From: an uncultured Bacteroides sp.
GTDB taxonomy: Bacteria > Bacteroidota > Bacteroidia > Bacteroidales > Bacteroidaceae
Assembly: GCA_902492205.1 (NCBI GenBank)
Contig: CABUKU010000001.1
Span: forward strand, 248,001 to 312,000
Direction: 5' to 3'
Length of the DNA stretch: 64,000 bases
The notes under the pieces are model-generated. The model was not told the origin of the DNA. It worked only from the letters and a program-made list of their open reading frames with translations, and did not search any database. Positions 37,114 through 46,513 of the stretch are shown piece by piece. The position numbers and the translations under genes are program-made. Position 1 is the first letter of the stretch; every line of letters starts with the position of its first letter.

Positions 37114-40100
37114 TTATTGTGACATCCTTTCTTCGAAAAGCTCATATTGCTCATTAAATCGCCTGGAATATTTGTCAGACAATTCGGATTTATACAGCTT
37201 CATGATTTTGTTTTCTGCATCTAAAATATAAAGATGATACATCCAATTTTCTTTGGATAAATAAAACCTTTCTTTATCCAGACTGAGATACCAGACTAAA
37301 TACTCTATGGATTTATCGGCTAATGCTGCCATAATTTGATCTGCTTTAGCTTGTTGCCCTGTTCGGTAATAACATTCGGCTAAATCTAAATCTCCATAAA
37401 GATAATCATATGGGATAATGGAAGAAGAGATAGCTGTCTCGCATTTAGCTAATGCAGTTATGGCCTTTTCTTTTTTGCCTTCTTTTAATAATTGTTTTAT
37501 CAAAAGAGTAAATGTCCTTCGTAAACCGGAGCAAGTATTCCGTGTGTAATTATCCAGATATATTTTATCATTATCCAATCCTCCCCACTTGAACTTATAT
37601 ATTAAATTGTTGTACATTTTTTCACTGTCAATCTGTGTGTCTAATTCTGTGGTATTAAAAGGTGTAATGCGTTTAGCTAACCCTTCCTGACAAAAATGGT
37701 CTTTGAAGCAGAACCAAACATCCGATCCTACGGTTGTTGCCATATAAATAGGGCGTTCCCAGTTGCACCCGGCAAGTAGTTCCAACATCATTAATTCATG
37801 TTTATAAATAGCCCTTCTGCCTTTGAGGGAGATAGTCATATAGTCAGGTATTTTGTCTTGAAGAGCGGATGGAATCATCATTCCTGAACGGCGAATAGCT
37901 TCTTTATCTAATTTATAAACGATGCTGTCTGTAGGAATAATGTGCATTTCTTCATTTTCTGAATGAACCCAATAGTTAAGTATATTTTTTAATTCGTAGG
38001 GATTGTTACCGAAATTCTTCTTTGCATTTATTGTGTCTGCTTTATAATAAGCATCGATTTGCTGTTTTATTTCGGGACGGATTAATATATATTCATTGTT
38101 TCCTTGTATATATTCTGAGCGTTTGGACTGTATGGGAAGTGCGGGCGAATGATAAGCCGGACGCTTCATCTGGTCTATGTACCAATCTGTTTTCAAGTAA
38201 CTAAGGTTACAAACTCTTATATCAGTACGACATCCTTCCACTTCCTGATTATACCATAGTGGGAAAGTGTCGTTATCTCCGTTGGTGTATATGATTGGGT
38301 AGTTATCCGGAGAGCAGGATTGAAGATAGTTATGCCCAATATCTCTGCATACATAACGTCCTGAACGGTCATGGTCGTCCCATGTTTGACTACCCATTTG
38401 TATCGGCACAAAAAGGCAGCATGTGAAGGCTATGATTGCTGCCCGAGTTTGGTTTAATTTGTATTGGAGCAAGCGGGCTATACCTGCAACTCCTATTCCT
38501 ATCCATATTGTGAAAGCATAAAAAGAGCCAGCGTAGGCATAATCCCGTTCGCGTGGTTGTTCCGGAGTTTGATTCAGATAAATGACAATAGCAATCCCGG
38601 TCATGAAAAATAGGAAAAAGATAATCCAAAAGCTCTGTTCTCCTTTTCTTTCCCGGTAAAGCTGAAATAAGATTCCAATGATACCTAAAAGTAGAGGCAG
38701 GCAATAGAATACGTTGTGTCCTTTATTTGTTTTAAGTTCGCTTGGTAATAAAGTTTGGTCGCCTATTAACAAATTATCGATAAATGCTATTCCGGTTATC
38801 CAATTACCATGCTCTATTTCACCGTGTCCTTGAATATCATTTTGCCTGCCCGCAAAGTTCCACATGAAATATCTCCAATACATATAATTCAGTTGATATT
38901 TTAAGAAGAATTCAATATTCTCCCATTGAGTGGGAATGTTAACAGTTATTGGTTCACCACACCGTTCAAAAGGAATATCTGTGCCTTTTATGTCAACCCA
39001 TTGGTGGTATTGTTCTGTAAAATCCGGATGATACATTCTGGGGAAAAACATATTTTGAACATAGCGTAATTCCATTTTGTGTCCTGTAACGATATAACTG
39101 TCTTTTTCATTAGGAGTGGCTTTGACTTTCCTTGTATAAATAGGGGCTCCTTCTTTTATGACAGGAACGCAATATCCGTTTTCTACTTTTAATTCTCTTT
39201 CGGATGAATATGCCTGTCCATAAAATAGCGGATAACTTTCATATTGTTCCCTTCCTAAATATGAACCTAATGTGAAAATATCCTCAGGAGAGTTTTGATC
39301 CATTGGAGTATTGGCTGTAGAACGAATAACTATTAAAGAGTATGAGGAATATCCGATAATCATTAGCAGCAAACAGAGAAGAATTGTGTTAAGTGTCCGT
39401 GCGGTTACTTTTAATTTATTGTAGAGCTTCGGGGAGAATAGAATAAAAGTAAGTAAAGATAAGATAACTGTTCCAATTATCAAGCTATTAGTTCCATATC
39501 CATAGAAAGGAATACCCGACAGACTTATACTTAATAAAAAAGACAAATTCATTCTGTTTCTGCTTTTATCAATGTATGATTCGTAAATTCCCCATATAAT
39601 AATTGCTATAAAAAGAACAATGTATATAATCAATCCGGAATTAAATGCAAATCCTAAATCGTTTATAAAAAACAGTTCGAACCAACCTCCGACTTTTACT
39701 ATACCGGGGATAATGCCATAAAGTACTATTGCTACCAATAGCATGGAAATTATTAAAGCCCATAAAGATCCTTTTATTCCGCTATTAGGGTATTTTTTAT
39801 AATAGAAAACAAGAACAATGGCAGGTAAACACAGCAAATTTAGCAAATGAACACCTATACTGAGCCCGGTCATATAAGCAATTAATATTAACCACTTGTC
39901 GGAATGTGCTTCTTCTGCATCATCTTCCCATTTGAGTATGAGCCAAAATACTACTGCTGTGAATAGGGAAGAATAGGCGTATACTTCACCTTCAACGGCA
40001 CTGAACCAGAATGTGTCACTAAATGTATAAGCTAATGAACCGACTATTCCTGATCCGATAATGGTGATTGTTTGAGGAAAAGTGGGTGATTCATTATTTT

Positions 40101-40422
40101 CTATAATCAGTTTTTTCGTAAGATGAGTTATTGTCCAAAATAAAAACATAATGGTAGCCGCACTCATTAGTGCCGACATATAATTAACCATTCGTGCAAC
40201 GAGTTCGGTATTGTTTGTCAGACTTGTGAAGAAATTTGCAGTAAGTATAAAGAAGGGAGCTCCGGGAGGATGAACTACTTCCAGTTTATATGCAGATGTG
40301 ATGAACTCTGCACAGTCCCACAAACTGGCGGTCGGTTCAATAGTCATATAATAGACGACTGTTGCGATACAAAACATCAGTAGCCCGAAATAATTATTTA
40401 AACGGTGATAGGATAATTGCAT
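37114..40422 (-). CDS. DUF2723-family polytopic membrane protein (GT-C-like)
   Basis: A 1102-residue protein with about a dozen membrane segments in the first 680 residues and a soluble C-terminal domain with TPR-like helices. The N-terminal loop carries the family signature SLWDCAEFITSAYKLEVVHPPGAP with its conserved acidic residues, recalling lipid-linked-sugar glycosyltransferases of the GT-C fold. In Bacteroidetes this family is widely found, and roles in protein O-glycosylation or envelope glycan transfer have been proposed; that is inference here. The gene has its own terminator. Confidence 0.8.
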   Translation of the reverse strand: MQLSYHRLNNYFGLLMFCIATVVYYMTIEPTASLWDCAEFITSAYKLEVVHPPGAPFFILTANFFTSLTNNTELVARMVNYMSALMSAATIMFLFWTITHLTKKLIIENNESPTFPQTITIIGSGIVGSLAYTFSDTFWFSAVEGEVYAYSSLFTAVVFWLILKWEDDAEEAHSDKWLILIAYMTGLSIGVHLLNLLCLPAIVLVFYYKKYPNSGIKGSLWALIISMLLVAIVLYGIIPGIVKVGGWFELFFINDLGFAFNSGLIIYIVLFIAIIIWGIYESYIDKSRNRMNLSFLLSISLSGIPFYGYGTNSLIIGTVILSLLTFILFSPKLYNKLKVTARTLNTILLCLLLMIIGYSSYSLIVIRSTANTPMDQNSPEDIFTLGSYLGREQYESYPLFYGQAYSSERELKVENGYCVPVIKEGAPIYTRKVKATPNEKDSYIVTGHKMELRYVQNMFFPRMYHPDFTEQYHQWVDIKGTDIPFERCGEPITVNIPTQWENIEFFLKYQLNYMYWRYFMWNFAGRQNDIQGHGEIEHGNWITGIAFIDNLLIGDQTLLPSELKTNKGHNVFYCLPLLLGIIGILFQLYRERKGEQSFWIIFFLFFMTGIAIVIYLNQTPEQPRERDYAYAGSFYAFTIWIGIGVAGIARLLQYKLNQTRAAIIAFTCCLFVPIQMGSQTWDDHDRSGRYVCRDIGHNYLQSCSPDNYPIIYTNGDNDTFPLWYNQEVEGCRTDIRVCNLSYLKTDWYIDQMKRPAYHSPALPIQSKRSEYIQGNNEYILIRPEIKQQIDAYYKADTINAKKNFGNNPYELKNILNYWVHSENEEMHIIPTDSIVYKLDKEAIRRSGMMIPSALQDKIPDYMTISLKGRRAIYKHELMMLELLAGCNWERPIYMATTVGSDVWFCFKDHFCQEGLAKRITPFNTTELDTQIDSEKMYNNLIYKFKWGGLDNDKIYLDNYTRNTCSGLRRTFTLLIKQLLKEGKKEKAITALAKCETAISSSIIPYDYLYGDLDLAECYYRTGQQAKADQIMAALADKSIEYLVWYLSLDKERFYLSKENWMYHLYILDAENKIMKLYKSELSDKYSRRFNEQYELFEERMSQ

Positions 40423-40622
40423 AATCTTTATTTATTCATAAACCTCTTGCGAAAATAAAGACATAGATGGATAAATACAGATTTATAGAGCCGACAATTT
40501 CGGACAAAACTGATTAACTTCAAATAATAATATATTGTTAATCAGGTTGTTTGTGTGGACATAGAAGACTCTGACAGATAATTTTGGAGGAATAAAAGCC
40601 TGATAATAAGGGAAATAGTAAA

Positions 40623-41717
40623 TCAGAAAGTGCGGATAATGTTTTCAAGTGATGCACGTTGTTCTCCCATATTCATTTTGTCGCTCTTTATACGCAGCAT
40701 TCTTCTACTCAGAGTGTCGGTAGTCATATTCATGACAGAACTGATACATGTGCTTGTTATTCCTTCTTTTAATAGTGCACAAATGCGTATATCGTCATCT
40801 GTCAGGCGGGGAAAACGTTTTTTTAAACGGGATATGAAAGTACACGATTCTTTCAATATGCATAAAAATGAGTTCCATTCCGATTCTGTGAGAGATACTT
40901 TTTCTTTAGAGATCGTATGCTCATTCATTTTCCGTACTTTACGGATGACCTCTGAATTATCATAAACAGACTTTCGTAAAGTGTCTATATCTTTTTTTAA
41001 TGCTGTAAGCTCCACTTTCTGTTCCAAAACAGTTTGATGTGCAACAGATAGTTGTTTTACTTGTTTGTTGAACGATTTCCTCTGTCTCCTATGATAACGG
41101 AAAAACGAGAAGAGCGTGATTAATAAAATCAGTAGCAGTGCACTGCATGCTATCCAAAGATATTGTTGAAGTTTATTTTCCTGATTATCTGCCAGTAAAT
41201 AATTACCGTATGCTTTCTTTTGCATTTCCAATGCTTCGTCATATAGATGCAACCGTTTGTATAGTTGGCTCAGGCGATTACATATTTGTCCGGTCCATCT
41301 ATATTCATTGGTCTTTTCCAAAGTGAGAAGAGCTAACATGTAGTTTTTGGCAGCGAGGCTGTCTTTATTCATATCTTCGTTTACTCTTCCCAAGTAATAA
41401 TATGATTTTGCCTTTTGTAAAGAGTCGTTGTTATTCTTAAAGTAATTTACTGCAATGGAAATCATTGAATCGGATGTATGCCGGATATGGCTCTCATCCT
41501 CTGCTTGTGTGCGGAGTAAGCAGTATGTGGCATATTGTTCTCCTGATAATTTGCCGGGAGAAGCAATGCGCTGAAGCATATATAAAGCGGTGTCCGGTTC
41601 TTCCTCAATTACGGAATTGGCTAAATTCAGTTCACGTGTCATCGACTTATCCGGATGGCAAGCTGCGAGGGATAAGAGAAAGAGATAAAGAAGTATTTTA
41701 AGACCACCGGTTTTCAT
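40623..41717 (-). CDS. Membrane-anchored TPR regulator with C-terminal HTH
   Basis: A 364-residue protein with a lipoprotein-like signal (Cys20 after FLLSLAA), helical TPR-like text (about 85-175), one membrane segment (186-207), a coiled coil (about 215-260) and a C-terminal region with a helix-turn-helix pattern (ITSTCISSVMNMTTDTLSRR, about 315-335). The layout puts sensing repeats outside and a DNA-binding-like helix inside. Such hybrids are common in Bacteroides, but their target genes are rarely known. It starts 4 bases after the NUDIX gene stop, so the two are co-transcribed. Confidence 0.75.
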   Translation of the reverse strand: MKTGGLKILLYLFLLSLAACHPDKSMTRELNLANSVIEEEPDTALYMLQRIASPGKLSGEQYATYCLLRTQAEDESHIRHTSDSMISIAVNYFKNNNDSLQKAKSYYYLGRVNEDMNKDSLAAKNYMLALLTLEKTNEYRWTGQICNRLSQLYKRLHLYDEALEMQKKAYGNYLLADNQENKLQQYLWIACSALLLILLITLFSFFRYHRRQRKSFNKQVKQLSVAHQTVLEQKVELTALKKDIDTLRKSVYDNSEVIRKVRKMNEHTISKEKVSLTESEWNSFLCILKESCTFISRLKKRFPRLTDDDIRICALLKEGITSTCISSVMNMTTDTLSRRMLRIKSDKMNMGEQRASLENIIRTF

Positions 41718-41721
41718 TGGT

Positions 41722-42261
41722 TTATTTAGATAAATGCATTTCTAAAAAGCGTTTCACTCCTTTACGGATAGAGCCGAGTCCGAATTCTTCAGGATTGATC
41801 TTGTCAAGCGGCATGAAGAAAGAGTCTGCCACATCATCTTTAGCATCCAAGATACTCGTATCTTTTACTTTGCAAAGAAAGAACATATCTAAGGTATGTA
41901 CTGTGAAACCCGAATATTCGTATAAATTCGGTAAGGAAAATAAGTATTTGGCTTCTGTCACCGCAAGTCCTGTTTCTTCTTTTACTTCCCGTGCTACCCC
42001 TTCTTCTCCGGTTTCGTGCATATCAATGAAACCACCCGCCATATCCAATGTTCCTTTGGCAGGTTCCTTTGCACGGCGGCAAACCAATAATTCATTATTC
42101 TCATTCAAGATAAAAGCCACTGTTGCAGCGCACGAGTTGAAATAGTAAATAAATCCGCAATCCGCACATTTCTTTGACTTCTCATTGTTTATGTTGAAAT
42201 GTGAAGAACCGCATTTTGGGCAATAATGGAATTGTTCTAAAGGATGTATGTCTGTTTTCAT
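41722..42261 (-). CDS. NUDIX hydrolase with N-terminal zinc ribbon
   Basis: A 179-residue protein. The N-terminus has a zinc ribbon (YCPKCGSSHF...KCADCGFIYY). The NUDIX box GFIDMHETGEEGVAREVKEE fits GX5EX7REUXEEXGU. NUDIX enzymes cleave nucleoside diphosphate-linked compounds; the zinc-ribbon form resembles NADH-pyrophosphatase relatives, but the true substrate is unknown. Its ATG overlaps the stop of the transporter gene by four bases. Confidence 0.92.
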   Translation of the reverse strand: MKTDIHPLEQFHYCPKCGSSHFNINNEKSKKCADCGFIYYFNSCAATVAFILNENNELLVCRRAKEPAKGTLDMAGGFIDMHETGEEGVAREVKEETGLAVTEAKYLFSLPNLYEYSGFTVHTLDMFFLCKVKDTSILDAKDDVADSFFMPLDKINPEEFGLGSIRKGVKRFLEMHLSK

Positions 42262-43148
42262 AACCTCTTCATTTTAATCTGGCTCAGATATAAGCCAAGC
42301 ACCACTACAAATATACCAAATATTTGCAAATATGTAAGTTCTTCCCCTATTATTAAAAAGGAAAAGAAAGCGGTTAATACGGGAATCAGGTTGGCAAATA
42401 TCCCTGCTTTGGTTACTCCCAGACTTCTCACACCGTTGGAATGGAAGATAAAAGCAATGACAGACGCGAATACAGATAAGAGGATGATAGAGTTTATTGC
42501 CCGTAGGGTTATTTCTTTTTCACCCCAATGAGGGACATCGAATATAAGGAGTAAAGGAAGGAAATACAACAGTCCGATAAGGTTTTGATAAAATACGATC
42601 ATTATGCTGTTGTATTTGTGTGTTATCCGTTTCAGTATAATAGAGTAGAAGATAGCGGTAATCACAGCTCCGAAAATCAATAATACTCCCAAAGGTTGGG
42701 CAGAAAAGCTCCCACCCTGATCGAGAACTACCACCACCACTCCGGTGAGGGAAATAGCAACTCCTGTTGCAATAATGAATGTTATTTTTTCTTTTAATAT
42801 AAGATTTCCGGCAATAAGTAATCCAAGTGGGATTAATGCAATGATAACCGATGTTATGGTTGGCGAAACCATAGTCTGCCCGTAGGTTTCGAACAGGAAA
42901 TATAAAAACGGTTCAAATAAGGCAAGGGCGGCAAACCATTTCAAATCCCCGTGTTTGATGGGGTGAAACTTTTTCATGGCTCTGGCTACAAAGAAAAGCA
43001 GGAAAGTGGCGAGCGTAAGCCTTGCTACGGTTATGGTAATGGGAAGGAAAGAAGAAAGTGCTATTTCCGTCCATACAAAAGAGAATCCCCACAGCACATT
43101 GGCTGTGATTACTTGCAGATAAATAGAAACTTTGTCTGATATGAGCAT
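42258..43148 (-). CDS. EamA/DMT-family transporter
   Basis: A 296-residue inner-membrane protein with ten predicted membrane segments in two five-helix EamA halves (GFSFVWTEIALSSFLPITIT near residue 20 and FIFHSNGVRSLGVTKAGIFA in the second half). The open frame extends to a TTG at 43160, but that codon lies in the T-rich end of the tRNA terminator; the ATG at 43148 is the better start. Members export small metabolites or amino acids; the substrate cannot be predicted. Confidence 0.85.
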   Translation of the reverse strand: MLISDKVSIYLQVITANVLWGFSFVWTEIALSSFLPITITVARLTLATFLLFFVARAMKKFHPIKHGDLKWFAALALFEPFLYFLFETYGQTMVSPTITSVIIALIPLGLLIAGNLILKEKITFIIATGVAISLTGVVVVVLDQGGSFSAQPLGVLLIFGAVITAIFYSIILKRITHKYNSIMIVFYQNLIGLLYFLPLLLIFDVPHWGEKEITLRAINSIILLSVFASVIAFIFHSNGVRSLGVTKAGIFANLIPVLTAFFSFLIIGEELTYLQIFGIFVVVLGLYLSQIKMKRL

Positions 43149-43162
43149 GGGTATAAACAAAA

Positions 43163-43185
43163 AAAGTCTGCAACTTGCAGACTTT
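43163..43185 (-). terminator. Terminator of the tRNA-Asn pair
   Basis: AAAGTCTG and its complement CAGACTTT form an 8-bp stem, followed on the minus strand by seven T. It ends 5 bases after the tRNA and sits directly upstream of the transporter start. Confidence 0.8.
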
Positions 43186-43189
43186 ATTG

Positions 43190-43263
43190 CTCTTCCTCTT
43201 GGACTTGAACCAAGGACCCTCTGATTAACAGTCAGATGCTCTAACCGACTGAGCTAAGGAAGA
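43190..43263 (-). tRNA. tRNA-Asn (anticodon GTT)
   Basis: Reading the minus strand, the acceptor stem TCTTCCT pairs with AGGAAGA and the discriminator base is G. The D-arm GCTC...GAGC, anticodon stem TCTGA-CTGTTAA-TCAGA and T-arm CTTGG-TTCAAGT-CCAAG are complete. The CCA end is not encoded. It is identical to the copy at 43284-43357, with 20 bases between them. Confidence 0.97.
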
Positions 43264-43283
43264 ATTTGCATTTAAGTTTTTCG

Positions 43284-43357
43284 CTCTTCCTCTTGGACTT
43301 GAACCAAGGACCCTCTGATTAACAGTCAGATGCTCTAACCGACTGAGCTAAGGAAGA
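43284..43357 (-). tRNA. tRNA-Asn (anticodon GTT), second copy
   Basis: The same cloverleaf and identical sequence as its neighbour. As the upstream member of the pair it is nearer the promoter at 43384-43414. The two are probably processed from one transcript that ends at the terminator at 43163-43185. Confidence 0.97.
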
Positions 43358-43383
43358 ATGATCTCTTTTTCTCAAATGCGTGG

Positions 43384-43414
43384 CAAAAGTAATAGGAAAT
43401 ATTGAAATATGCAA
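43384..43414 (-). promoter_or_regulatory. tRNA-Asn promoter
   Basis: On the minus strand, TACTTTTG (43384-43391) is a good -7 element with TTG at 43412-43414, 20 bases upstream. It lies back-to-back with the -7 element of the divergent kinase gene (43415-43422). Confidence 0.65.
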
Positions 43415-43422
43415 TATCTTTG
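43415..43422 (+). promoter_or_regulatory. -7 element of the PfkB kinase gene
   Basis: TATCTTTG fits TAnnTTTG and lies 16 bases before the ATG at 43439, so the leader is very short. This excludes the longer open frame starting at 43409. No clear -33 element. Confidence 0.55.
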
Positions 43423-43438
43423 CAAAAAAAATTTCATA

Positions 43439-44428
43439 ATGGACAAAATAATAGGATTGGGCAACGCCCTTGTAGATGTATTAGCAACCTTGAAAGACGA
43501 CTCAACCCTTGATGAAATGGGATTGCCGAAAGGAAGCATGCAACTCATCGACGAGACAAAACTAGAACAGATCAATAAGAAATTCGCAACAATTAATACC
43601 AAACTCGCTACCGGAGGCTCTGCCGGAAACACTATTTTGGCATTGGCCAATCTGGGTGCACAAGCCGGATTCATAGGTAAAACAGGAGATGATGATAACG
43701 GACGGTTCTTTAAAAAACATTTTGAAGAATGCGGCATTGAGGCAAAGTTGCTGATAAGTGATCTGCCTTCGGGAGTGGCTTCTGCGTTTATCTCTCCGGA
43801 TGGGGAACGCACTTTCGGAACTTATCTGGGTGCAGCTTCTTCATTGATAGCGGAAGACTTGTCGCCGGAAATGTTTAAAGGCTATGCCTATTTATATGTG
43901 GAAGGCTATCTGGTACAAGATCATGATATGATTCTTCATGCCATGCAACTTGCCAAAGATGCGGGATTGCAGATTTGCCTCGACATGGCAAGTTATAATA
44001 TTGTGGAAGAAGATTTGGAGTTCTTCACCATGCTGGTGAATAAATACGTGGATATTGTATTTGCCAATGAAGAAGAAGCAAAGGCTTTCACAGGAAAGGA
44101 ACAACCGGAAGAAGCTTTGACGGAAATCTCTAAAATGTGCAGCATTGCTGTTGTAAAGATGGGTGCTAAAGGTTCTTGCATAAAGAAAGGTACGGAAAAA
44201 GTTTGTGTTGAGGCTACTCCTGTTAAGAAGGTTGCCGATACCACCGGAGCCGGAGATTATTTTGCGGCAGGCTTTCTTTACGGGCTGATTTGTGGCTACT
44301 CACTTGAGAAGTGTGCCATGATAGGAACCATTCTTTCGGGTAAAGTGATTCAAAAGGTAGGAACTAACTTAACAAAAAAGCAGTGGGATGAAATAAAGTT
44401 AAATATTGATGCTGTTCTTTCCGAATAA
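43439..44428 (+). CDS. PfkB-family sugar/nucleoside kinase
   Basis: A 329-residue kinase of the ribokinase/PfkB superfamily. The substrate-binding N-terminal motif reads IIGLGNALVDVLATLKDDSTL, followed by GGSAGNTILALANLGAQAGF. The phosphate-transfer motif is DTTGAGDYFAAGFLYG (catalytic Asp near residue 282). The superfamily includes adenosine kinase, fructokinase and ribokinase; the sequence alone does not choose between them. The start at 43439 is favoured by the promoter position. Confidence 0.92.
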   Translation: MDKIIGLGNALVDVLATLKDDSTLDEMGLPKGSMQLIDETKLEQINKKFATINTKLATGGSAGNTILALANLGAQAGFIGKTGDDDNGRFFKKHFEECGIEAKLLISDLPSGVASAFISPDGERTFGTYLGAASSLIAEDLSPEMFKGYAYLYVEGYLVQDHDMILHAMQLAKDAGLQICLDMASYNIVEEDLEFFTMLVNKYVDIVFANEEEAKAFTGKEQPEEALTEISKMCSIAVVKMGAKGSCIKKGTEKVCVEATPVKKVADTTGAGDYFAAGFLYGLICGYSLEKCAMIGTILSGKVIQKVGTNLTKKQWDEIKLNIDAVLSE

Positions 44429-44472
44429 GGAGGCAATCTTTTACTTTTACATTCCAATCAAAAACATCATAT

Positions 44473-46140
44473 ATGAAGAAATTCCTTAATAAAAAGATAG
44501 CAATTCTTGCAGGAGTAGTCCTGATAGGGTTTGCTCTTTTCAGTTTTAAAGGTGATAACCGCAATTTCCAAATATCTAAGAACTTAGATGTATTCAATAC
44601 TATTTTCCGGGAGCTGGATTTGTTTTATGTAGATACGCTTAACCCGGAAAAGGTGATCGGTACGGGAATAGATGCGATGTTGAGACAGCTCGATCCTTAT
44701 ACCGAATATTATCCTCAGGAGAAGATGACGGACTTGGAACTCATGACGAAAGGTACTTATGGGGGCATCGGAGCAGTGATAAAGAAGCATAAGGACTATG
44801 TGGCGATCGTTGAACCCTATTGGGGTATGCCTGCGCAGGAAGCAGGGCTGAAAGCCGGCGACCTTATTCTGGAAATAGAAGGCAAGGACATGAAAGGCAA
44901 AACGAACGAAGACGTAAGCAAAGCTTTGAAAGGACAAGTCGGAACGGACTTTATATTGAAAGTGGAGCGCCCCGGCGAGAAGAAACCTCTTGAATTTAAG
45001 ATAACACGTCGTTCTATTCAGCTTGAAGCCGTACCTTATTATGGAATCGTGGGCAATAACACAGGATATATCGTCTTGAATCAGTTTACTGAAAAATGTG
45101 CCCGTCAGGTAAAAGAAGCTTTTCTTGATTTGAAGAAAAAAGGAATAACTTCTTTGGTGCTCGACCTTCGCAGCAATCCCGGCGGACTGTTGAATGAAGC
45201 AGTGGATATTGTAAACCTCTTCGTTCCGCGTGGATTGGAGGTAGTGTCTACCAAAGGAAAGATGAAGCAGGCCGACCGTGTTTATAAAACATCCCGCGAA
45301 CCGGTTGATACCGAAATACCATTGGTAGTATTGGTCAACGGGGAATCGGCATCCGCTTCCGAGATTGTTTCGGGCTCGTTGCAGGATTTCGACCGTGCAG
45401 TGATAGTCGGTACACGGACTTATGGAAAAGGCTTGGTACAGACAGTACGCGACTTGCCTTATGGCGGTAATCTGAAACTGACTACTTCTAAATATTATAT
45501 CCCAAGCGGTCGCTGCATACAAAAGATTGATTACAGTCACCGCCGTGCTGACGGTAGTTTAGGCTTTACGCCGGACAGCTTGACAAAGGTATTCCATACT
45601 GCTGCCGGACGTGAAGTGCGTGATGCAGGAGGTGTAGGCCCGGATTTGGTTATAAAAGCAGATACGTTGCCTAATATTCTTTTCTATTTGGTGAATGATA
45701 ATGTGATACTCGACTATGCAACACAGTATTGCCTGAAGCATCCAACTATTGCACCTGTAGAAAAATTCACGGTGACAGATGCCGATTATAATGAGTTTAA
45801 GGAGTTTGTGAAGAAAGCCGATTTCAAGTATGACCGTCAGAGTGAGAAAGTTTTGAAAAGCCTCAAAGAGATTGCAGAGTTTGAAGGATATGCCGACGAT
45901 GCAGCCGAAGAATTTAAAGCATTGGAGAAGAAATTCAACCATAATCTCGACCGTGACCTCGACCACTTCTCTAAAGACATCAAAGAATTGCTTGCACTCG
46001 AAATAGTGAAACGTTACTATTATCAGAAAGGCGGTATCATAGAGCAGATAAAATTTGATGATAACTTGAAGAAAGCTATCGAGCTCTTAAATAATCCGGC
46101 AGAGTATAAAAAGATGCTTTCCGCACCTGCAAAAGCTTAG
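44473..46140 (+). CDS. S41-family carboxyl-terminal processing protease with PDZ domain
   Basis: A 555-residue exported protease. A membrane anchor/signal lies at residues 1-25, a PDZ domain at about 95-175 (GGIGAVIKKHKDYVAIVEPY), and the catalytic core at about 185-350, with Ser near 293 in NGESASASEIVSGSLQDF and Lys near 319 in GTRTYGKGLVQ. The C-terminal ~170 residues form a helical extension. CTP-type enzymes trim or degrade envelope proteins from their C-termini. It starts 44 bases after the kinase gene. Confidence 0.93.
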   Translation: MKKFLNKKIAILAGVVLIGFALFSFKGDNRNFQISKNLDVFNTIFRELDLFYVDTLNPEKVIGTGIDAMLRQLDPYTEYYPQEKMTDLELMTKGTYGGIGAVIKKHKDYVAIVEPYWGMPAQEAGLKAGDLILEIEGKDMKGKTNEDVSKALKGQVGTDFILKVERPGEKKPLEFKITRRSIQLEAVPYYGIVGNNTGYIVLNQFTEKCARQVKEAFLDLKKKGITSLVLDLRSNPGGLLNEAVDIVNLFVPRGLEVVSTKGKMKQADRVYKTSREPVDTEIPLVVLVNGESASASEIVSGSLQDFDRAVIVGTRTYGKGLVQTVRDLPYGGNLKLTTSKYYIPSGRCIQKIDYSHRRADGSLGFTPDSLTKVFHTAAGREVRDAGGVGPDLVIKADTLPNILFYLVNDNVILDYATQYCLKHPTIAPVEKFTVTDADYNEFKEFVKKADFKYDRQSEKVLKSLKEIAEFEGYADDAAEEFKALEKKFNHNLDRDLDHFSKDIKELLALEIVKRYYYQKGGIIEQIKFDDNLKKAIELLNNPAEYKKMLSAPAKA

Positions 46141-46225
46141 GTTCTTTTCCTTATTACAAGGAATACATAAAATCCCTTTCATCCCTTTCACCGGAAGCTG
46201 AAACCTTTTATAGCAAGCAGTTTCC

Positions 46226-46258
46226 GATGAAAGCAGAAAGGGATTTTCTGCTTTCATC
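46226..46258. repeat. 14-bp perfect hairpin
   Basis: GATGAAAGCAGAAA and its complement flank a 5-base loop at the inner edge of the left arm of the inverted-repeat module. It could act as a terminator for the S41 protease gene, although no T run follows closely. Confidence 0.5.
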
Positions 46259-46425
46259 CGCATTCATCGCTTTCATTTTTGATTTACTTTCTTTTCTCCT
46301 ATTTCCATGTGTTCTTTTATGGCAAACGTGTTGTAATCGCGGCTGCATATTATTCAATTTTAATAGCTGGATATTAACTAAACTTCCTGATATATTTTAG
46401 CAGTCAACGGCACATGTTTGCCGTC

Positions 46426-46513
46426 CCACATATATGAGACGAACGTTCCACAACCGTGGGACGATCGTACCACATATATGAGACGATCGTTTCACAATTG
46501 TGGGACGCTAAAT
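46426..46513. repeat. Two 44-base tandem repeats with dyad symmetry
   Basis: Units at 46426-46469 and 46470-46513 share CCACATATATGAGACGA(A/T)CGT at one end and TGGGACG near the other. Each is itself partly palindromic around ACGATCGT, so several alternative hairpins are possible. They resemble paired binding sites or stem units in the module core. Confidence 0.65.

Noticed and set aside
43149..43160. TTG start of the DMT transporter
   Set aside because: The codon lies in the T-rich end of the tRNA terminator; the ATG at 43148 is preferred.
43190..43357. tRNA-Asn pair as an integration site of the phage element
   Set aside because: The phage module is over 30 kb away and no partial tRNA repeat is seen near it.
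46426..46513. Possible CRISPR array from the 44-base repeats
   Set aside because: Only two units, directly adjacent with no spacers, and no cas genes nearby.
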